This document shows, piece by piece, positions 60,625-64,000 of a stretch of DNA of 64,000 bases. The DNA comes from Candidatus Saccharimonadota bacterium (GTDB lineage Bacteria > Patescibacteriota > Saccharimonadia > Saccharimonadales > Saccharimonadaceae): contig JAFUCJ010000006.1 in NCBI GenBank assembly GCA_017459705.1, positions 164,809-228,808 on the forward strand. The letters run 5' to 3'. The notes beneath the pieces are model-generated. The model was not told where the DNA came from. It worked only from the letters and a program-made list of their open reading frames with translations, and did not search any database. The position numbers and the translations under genes were made by a program. Each line of letters begins with the position of its first letter. The stretch's first letter is position 1.

Positions 60625-62679
60625 ATGGATATGGAGGAGAGCGTTGAAGCGCTCAAAGGAATTGGACCGAAAACGGCGGAGATTTTAAGAAAGGTCGGGA
60701 TTCGGACGGTGCGGGATTTTTTCTACAATCTGCCTCGGGACTATGAGAGTTATCAGGCGGCGGCGTCCATCCGCGAGATGCGCCCCGGCAAAGTAGTGAT
60801 TAGGGGTCGGATAGATTCGCTTTCGACGCGGCGAGCGAGGCGGCGCAACCTCGCCATCACCGAGGGTGTAGTGCGTGATCATACCGGGGCGGTACGAGTG
60901 GTCTGGTTCAATCAGTCATATCGGGCGAGGCAGTTCGACGAGAGCAAAGAATACTATTTTACAGGCACCTACGAGCTTAGAAAGGGCCGCTACCAGCTCA
61001 CTTCACCGTCGAGCGCCCTAGCATCCGACGTTGAGGGGTCGGATGGCCTTGCCACCGTCTACAAAGCCCACGGGGCAATTCGGTCGCACGATTTTCGACG
61101 TCTGATGGCAAACGCGCGAGACAAGTTTGCTTTTATACCAGATTTACTGCCTTTTGTCAAGGAGGGGGCGCGCCGGGAAGCCTTGTTTCGGGTACATTTT
61201 CCAGAAAATAGCCGCGAAGTGGCGGTGGGGCGAGAATATTTGGCATACGAGGAGTTATTTGAATTACTGCTGGCATCAAAGCTGAATCGACGCGAAAACG
61301 AAAAACTACGGGCAGTAAGTGTGAAATTTGACGCGGAACGGATACGGCAATTTGTCAGCAGCCTACCCTTCAAGCTAACCAATGCACAAAGGCTGGCGGC
61401 GTGGGAGATTTTCAAAGATATGGAACGCGAAACGCCGATGAACCGGTTACTCCAAGGGGACGTGGGCGCTGGCAAAACCATGGTGGCGGCGATGGCAGCC
61501 TATGAAGCGATCGTGTCGGCCGCGCGACAGGTTGCACTGCTGGCGCCGACCGCCATCCTTGCGTCGCAACATTACGAGGGGTTGACACAATTGCTCGCGC
61601 CATTCGGTATCCGAACGGCGTTGCTGACTGGATCAACCAAGAAAAAGCCCGAGTTAAAACGTCAAATTGCCGCGGGCGAAATCGACCTGGTGATTGGCAC
61701 GCACGCTCTGCTCACGGATGATACCGAGTTTAGCCAGCTAGCGCTCGTGATTATCGATGAGCAGCACCGCTTTGGCGTCGAACAGAGGCAAAAACTCGCC
61801 CTCAAATCGCCACGAGGCCTGGCGCCGCATCTCCTCGCGATGACCGCCACACCGATTCCGCGCTCGCTCCAACTCACGGTATTTGGCGACCTTGACGTAT
61901 CTGTTTTGAACCAGTTACCGGCTGGCAGGCAACCAATCACGACGCGAATTCTGATGGAAACCGAGGTCAAGGAGCGCCTTTACCCCCAGATGCGAGAGGT
62001 GATGAGCCTGCCGCCCGACCCCAAAAAACACGGAGCAAAAGCGCGCGGACAACAGATTTACTGGATTTGTAAGCTAGTGGAGGAGAATGGCGTTAGCGAG
62101 GCTACTTCGGTCAAAACTCGGGCGCATAGGCTCGCCGAGGTTTTCCCTGATAAAAAGGTGGAGTTTTTACATGGCAAAATGAAGCCCCTTGAAAAGGACG
62201 CGGTGATGGAGCGTTTTGCTGAGGGGTTGACAGACATACTTGTTTCGACGACGGTGGTCGAGGTGGGGGTAGATGTGCCGAACGCAACGCTGATGGTGAT
62301 CGAAAATGCTGATTCATATGGATTAGCACAACTCCACCAGCTCCGAGGGCGCGTAGGGCGCGGGACGTCGGCGTCGTACTGCTATCTGCTCACCTCTGGC
62401 GACACTCAACCATCACGCCGACTGCGCGAGGTAGAGAAGTCCTCGGACGGTTTTCACCTGGCGGAGGTGGACCTCAAACTACGCGGGCCGGGCGAGATTT
62501 ATGGTGCCCTGCAACATGGCGCGCTAGACCTACGGATCGCTTCGCTATCTGATACACGGCTGATCGCTAGGGCACAGAAGGACGTCGAGCGGCTCTTGAC
62601 TTCTGGCGTAGATATGTTACAATATAAAGAGTTAATGGACAATATTAGGCGGTACCAGCAGATAACAACGCTAAACTGA
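60625..62679 (+). CDS. recG: ATP-dependent DNA helicase RecG
   Basis: Remodels stalled forks and Holliday junctions. 684 residues: HhH-like N-terminal start (LKGIGPKTAEILRKVGIRTV), OB-fold wedge domain (about 60-150), then helicase motifs I LLQGDVGAGKT, DEQHRFG (DEAD-box type II), TATPIPRSL, VSTTVVEVGVDVPNA and QLRGRVGRG. The insert MSLPPDPKKHGAKARGQQIY is slightly longer than usual before YWICKLVEE. TATAAT (60613-60618) is 6 nt before the ATG, immediately after the RNA terminator. rsmD follows after 1 nt. Confidence 0.95.
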   Translation: MDMEESVEALKGIGPKTAEILRKVGIRTVRDFFYNLPRDYESYQAAASIREMRPGKVVIRGRIDSLSTRRARRRNLAITEGVVRDHTGAVRVVWFNQSYRARQFDESKEYYFTGTYELRKGRYQLTSPSSALASDVEGSDGLATVYKAHGAIRSHDFRRLMANARDKFAFIPDLLPFVKEGARREALFRVHFPENSREVAVGREYLAYEELFELLLASKLNRRENEKLRAVSVKFDAERIRQFVSSLPFKLTNAQRLAAWEIFKDMERETPMNRLLQGDVGAGKTMVAAMAAYEAIVSAARQVALLAPTAILASQHYEGLTQLLAPFGIRTALLTGSTKKKPELKRQIAAGEIDLVIGTHALLTDDTEFSQLALVIIDEQHRFGVEQRQKLALKSPRGLAPHLLAMTATPIPRSLQLTVFGDLDVSVLNQLPAGRQPITTRILMETEVKERLYPQMREVMSLPPDPKKHGAKARGQQIYWICKLVEENGVSEATSVKTRAHRLAEVFPDKKVEFLHGKMKPLEKDAVMERFAEGLTDILVSTTVVEVGVDVPNATLMVIENADSYGLAQLHQLRGRVGRGTSASYCYLLTSGDTQPSRRLREVEKSSDGFHLAEVDLKLRGPGEIYGALQHGALDLRIASLSDTRLIARAQKDVERLLTSGVDMLQYKELMDNIRRYQQITTLN

Positions 62680-62680
62680 T

Positions 62681-63199
62681 ATGAGAATTACATCTGGAAT
62701 CTATAAAAATCGCGAGATAAAATCGCCGCAAAGCTCCTCGACTCACCCGATGGGGGAACGCGAGAGGCTGGCACTATTTAATATAATCAGCGAGAGTTTG
62801 CCCGGTGCGCAAGTGCTTGATGCTTATGCGGGGACTGGCGCGCTCGGGATTGAGGCGTTGTCGCGCGGGGCTAAAAATGTGGTTTTGGTCGAAAAGTCAC
62901 CCAAGGTAGTGCGCGTAATTCGCGATAATCTCCGCTCGCTCGGCGTGGACGAGAGTTCTGCGCAAATTATTTGCCAGGATGTCAATAAAGTGGGATTTGA
63001 TAGCGAATTTGATTTAATTTTCATCGATCCGCCATATGACGAGTTCTGTGCGATTGAGGTGGGCAAATTGACAAAATACCTCCGAGATGGTGGCACCATG
63101 GTATTATCCCATCCTGGGGTAGCGCCCGAAATCATGGGGCTATCATTAGAGAAAACCCGCTCCTACGCACGCGCTAATATTTCGATTTATAGAAAATAA
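62681..63199 (+). CDS. rsmD: 16S rRNA (guanine966-N2)-methyltransferase RsmD
   Basis: 172 residues of the RsmD family. It starts MRITSGIYKNREIKSP, carries the SAM-binding VLDAYAGTGALGIEALSRGA and the catalytic DPPYDEF motif (the DPPY of N6/N2 methyltransferases), and methylates G966 near the P site. It lies directly downstream of recG and is likely co-transcribed with it. Confidence 0.93.
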   Translation: MRITSGIYKNREIKSPQSSSTHPMGERERLALFNIISESLPGAQVLDAYAGTGALGIEALSRGAKNVVLVEKSPKVVRVIRDNLRSLGVDESSAQIICQDVNKVGFDSEFDLIFIDPPYDEFCAIEVGKLTKYLRDGGTMVLSHPGVAPEIMGLSLEKTRSYARANISIYRK

Positions 63200-63201
63200 C
63201 C

Positions 63202-63230
63202 TTGCTTTATGGGCAAAATCGTGTTATAAT
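63202..63230 (+). promoter_or_regulatory. Promoter of the LPXTG gene
   Basis: TTGCTT (63202-63207), 17 nt, TATAAT (63225-63230); AAGGAG follows at about 63240. Confidence 0.8.
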
Positions 63231-63252
63231 GGTTGTATAAGGAGTTTTATAC

Positions 63253-63645
63253 ATGTATAATCAAGGCGAAATTGAAACCAAAGAGCGCCGCAAGGTGGTA
63301 CTTTTCGCCGCGGCAACAGCAGCTGTGATTTTGGCTCTGATTGTGGCTATTGTAGTAGTCGCAACCAATAAAGCCAATCGCAACGCTGAGGTCAGCACGA
63401 CCGACAAGGCTTCGTTCTCGATTGAGGAATCGGGCGAGAAGAGTGAGGGCGACAAGAATGAGTCGACCGTCGGCACAGTATCGACCAAGGCGTCGACAGC
63501 TACGACCGCGAAGCCTGCGACGACCACGACCGCAACCGCGACGGATTTGCCTAGCACCGGTCCTGAGGATTTATTGCCTCTTGCGGTTTCGCTCGGCGGC
63601 CTTACCACGGCAGCTTCGGCTTTTATCGTAAAGCGCCGTGGATAG
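63253..63645 (+). CDS. Small surface protein with N-terminal membrane helix and LPSTG sorting signal
   Basis: 130 residues. Cytoplasmic start (MYNQGEIETKERRK), a membrane helix (about 15-37, VVLFAAATAAVILALIVAIV), a Ser/Thr/Ala/Glu-rich linker (about 42-97), then LPSTG, a hydrophobic segment (LLPLAVSLGGLTTAASAFI) and KRRG. This is a complete sortase recognition signal. The N-terminal helix lacks an obvious cleavage site, so the chain could remain anchored at both ends. It has its own promoter, ribosome-binding site and terminator. A sortase is not in this window. Confidence 0.85.
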   Translation: MYNQGEIETKERRKVVLFAAATAAVILALIVAIVVVATNKANRNAEVSTTDKASFSIEESGEKSEGDKNESTVGTVSTKASTATTAKPATTTTATATDLPSTGPEDLLPLAVSLGGLTTAASAFIVKRRG

Positions 63646-63650
63646 CAATT

Positions 63651-63681
63651 AAATACCGGAGCTTGGCGTTCCGGTATTTTT
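63651..63681 (+). terminator. Terminator of the LPXTG gene
   Basis: AATACCGGA (63652-63660) and TCCGGTATT (63670-63678) with TTTTT at the end. It overlaps the position expected for the -35 of the tRNA promoter. Confidence 0.85.
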
Positions 63682-63685
63682 GTGC

Positions 63686-63691
63686 TATAAT
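63686..63691 (+). promoter_or_regulatory. Extended -10 of tRNA-Leu
   Basis: TGCTATAAT, nine bases before the tRNA; the -35 region is the T-run of the preceding terminator. Confidence 0.6.
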
Positions 63692-63699
63692 AGATTCAT

Positions 63700-63784
63700 G
63701 CCCGAGTGGTGAAATTGGTATACACGTATGCCTTAGGAGCATATGCCATTTGGTGTGCAGGTTCAAGTCCTGTCTCGGGCACCA
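63700..63784 (+). tRNA. tRNA-Leu (UAG anticodon)
   Basis: 85-nt cloverleaf with acceptor GCCCGAG/CTCGGGC, encoded CCA end, anticodon stem TATGC/GCATA and loop CTTAGGA (anticodon TAG at 63734-63736). The long variable arm (TGCC-ATTT-GGTG) marks it as a class II tRNA, and GGTTCAAGTCC is the T arm. It reads CUA and, through wobble, other CUN codons. Confidence 0.93.
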
Positions 63785-63824
63785 CGTATCTGACGGTGTG
63801 GTTTTGGCGAGATATTTATACAGG

Positions 63825-63847
63825 AACCTCTGATGAGGTTATTTTTT
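63825..63847 (+). terminator. Terminator after tRNA-Leu
   Basis: AACCTC-TGAT-GAGGTT stem-loop followed by ATTTTTT. Confidence 0.7.
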
Positions 63848-63871
63848 AGACACAAGCAGTACATAAAGGGC

Positions 63872-64000
63872 TCAAAAGCTTTGCAACATTTGCATAGGTG
63901 TCATACCTAGTGTTGTGTGTATTCTAACATAATTATAATAAATTAGATAGTCTTTTATGCTTTTATCTACATCATGAAGACGCCTACCGGTATATGGACC
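63872..64000 (-). mobile_element. C-terminal end of an IS3/IS481-type DDE transposase (truncated by window edge)
   Basis: On the minus strand, in-frame codons to the TGA at 63874-63872 read DKSIKDYLIYYNYVRIHTTL then GMTPMQMLQSF. The YLIYYN-x2-RxHxxLGMTP pattern is the hallmark end of rve-type transposases. The catalytic residues lie beyond the right edge. The element's end should fall between the tRNA terminator and the stop; TTAGACACAAGCAGTAC at about 63847 is a candidate terminal repeat. Confidence 0.8.

Overview
The window looks like chromosomal sequence from an ultra-small, reduced-genome bacterium of the Candidatus Saccharibacteria (TM7) / Patescibacteria type. This is an inference from gene content: short genes packed on both strands, almost only information-processing and envelope genes, a 625-residue AlaS without its C-terminal domains, and no amino-acid, nucleotide or lipid de novo pathway. 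Scavenging enzymes (dCMP deaminase, dTMP kinase, an acyl-activating ligase), queA-tgt, and many secreted or anchored murein-active proteins also fit. UGA acts as a stop (for example typA and the cutinase-VWA gene), so this is not a code-25 lineage.

Layout: 1-9.8 kb carries a truncated membrane gene, rplJ-rplL with an L10 leader, a SufS-like desulfurase, a membrane thioredoxin-fold protein, dnaX, dnaB, a GT-C-like membrane protein, ybaB and recR. 9.8-20.9 kb carries an acyl-AMP ligase, phospholipid head-group genes (cdsA, yqeG, pgsA), a DHH phosphoesterase, a hydrolase, cysS, tgt, queA, an AI-2E-type permease and a flippase-like protein. 20.9-29.6 kb has a heterodimeric ABC exporter, tmk, ung, a MazF/PemK toxin, a 180-bp inverted repeat, dCMP deaminase and a secreted cutinase-VWA fusion. 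29.6-40.7 kb has typA, tatD, small proteins, DUF1846, mnmA, nifS, an HD protein, alaS and a HAD protein. 40.7-47.5 kb is a distinctive island: an 821-residue secreted protein with four catalytic domains (SGNH, GH73, M23, M15/VanY) plus two anchored proteins, bracketed by two DUF4143 ATPases that each have 33-bp tandem repeats in their promoter region. 47.6-57.6 kb has an FtsA/PilM-like ATPase, an RluB-type synthase, a two-component pair, a baseplate-J-like protein, a RuvX-MltG fusion, a LysM-CHAP protein and obgE. 57.6-64 kb has a hydrolase/transglutaminase-like pair, trmD, an unassigned structured RNA, recG, rsmD, an LPXTG protein, tRNA-Leu(UAG) and the tail of an IS transposase.

Themes: (1) a surface toolkit suited to attacking or remodelling a wall- and lipid-coated host: the four-domain murein enzyme, RuvX-MltG, LysM-CHAP, cutinase-VWA and sortase substrates. 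(2) Palindromic elements inserted in frame in conserved genes (obgE, mnmA, rluB, nifS, dnaX), one family translated in different frames and on both strands, reminiscent of Rickettsia palindromic elements. (3) Widespread apparent leaderless transcription, with a -10 box 5-9 nt before the start codon. (4) Loss of the Cys4 zinc modules of both DnaX and RecR.

All functional calls come from reading motifs by eye; no database search was possible. Coordinates of non-ORF sites were counted by hand and may be off by 1-2 bases.
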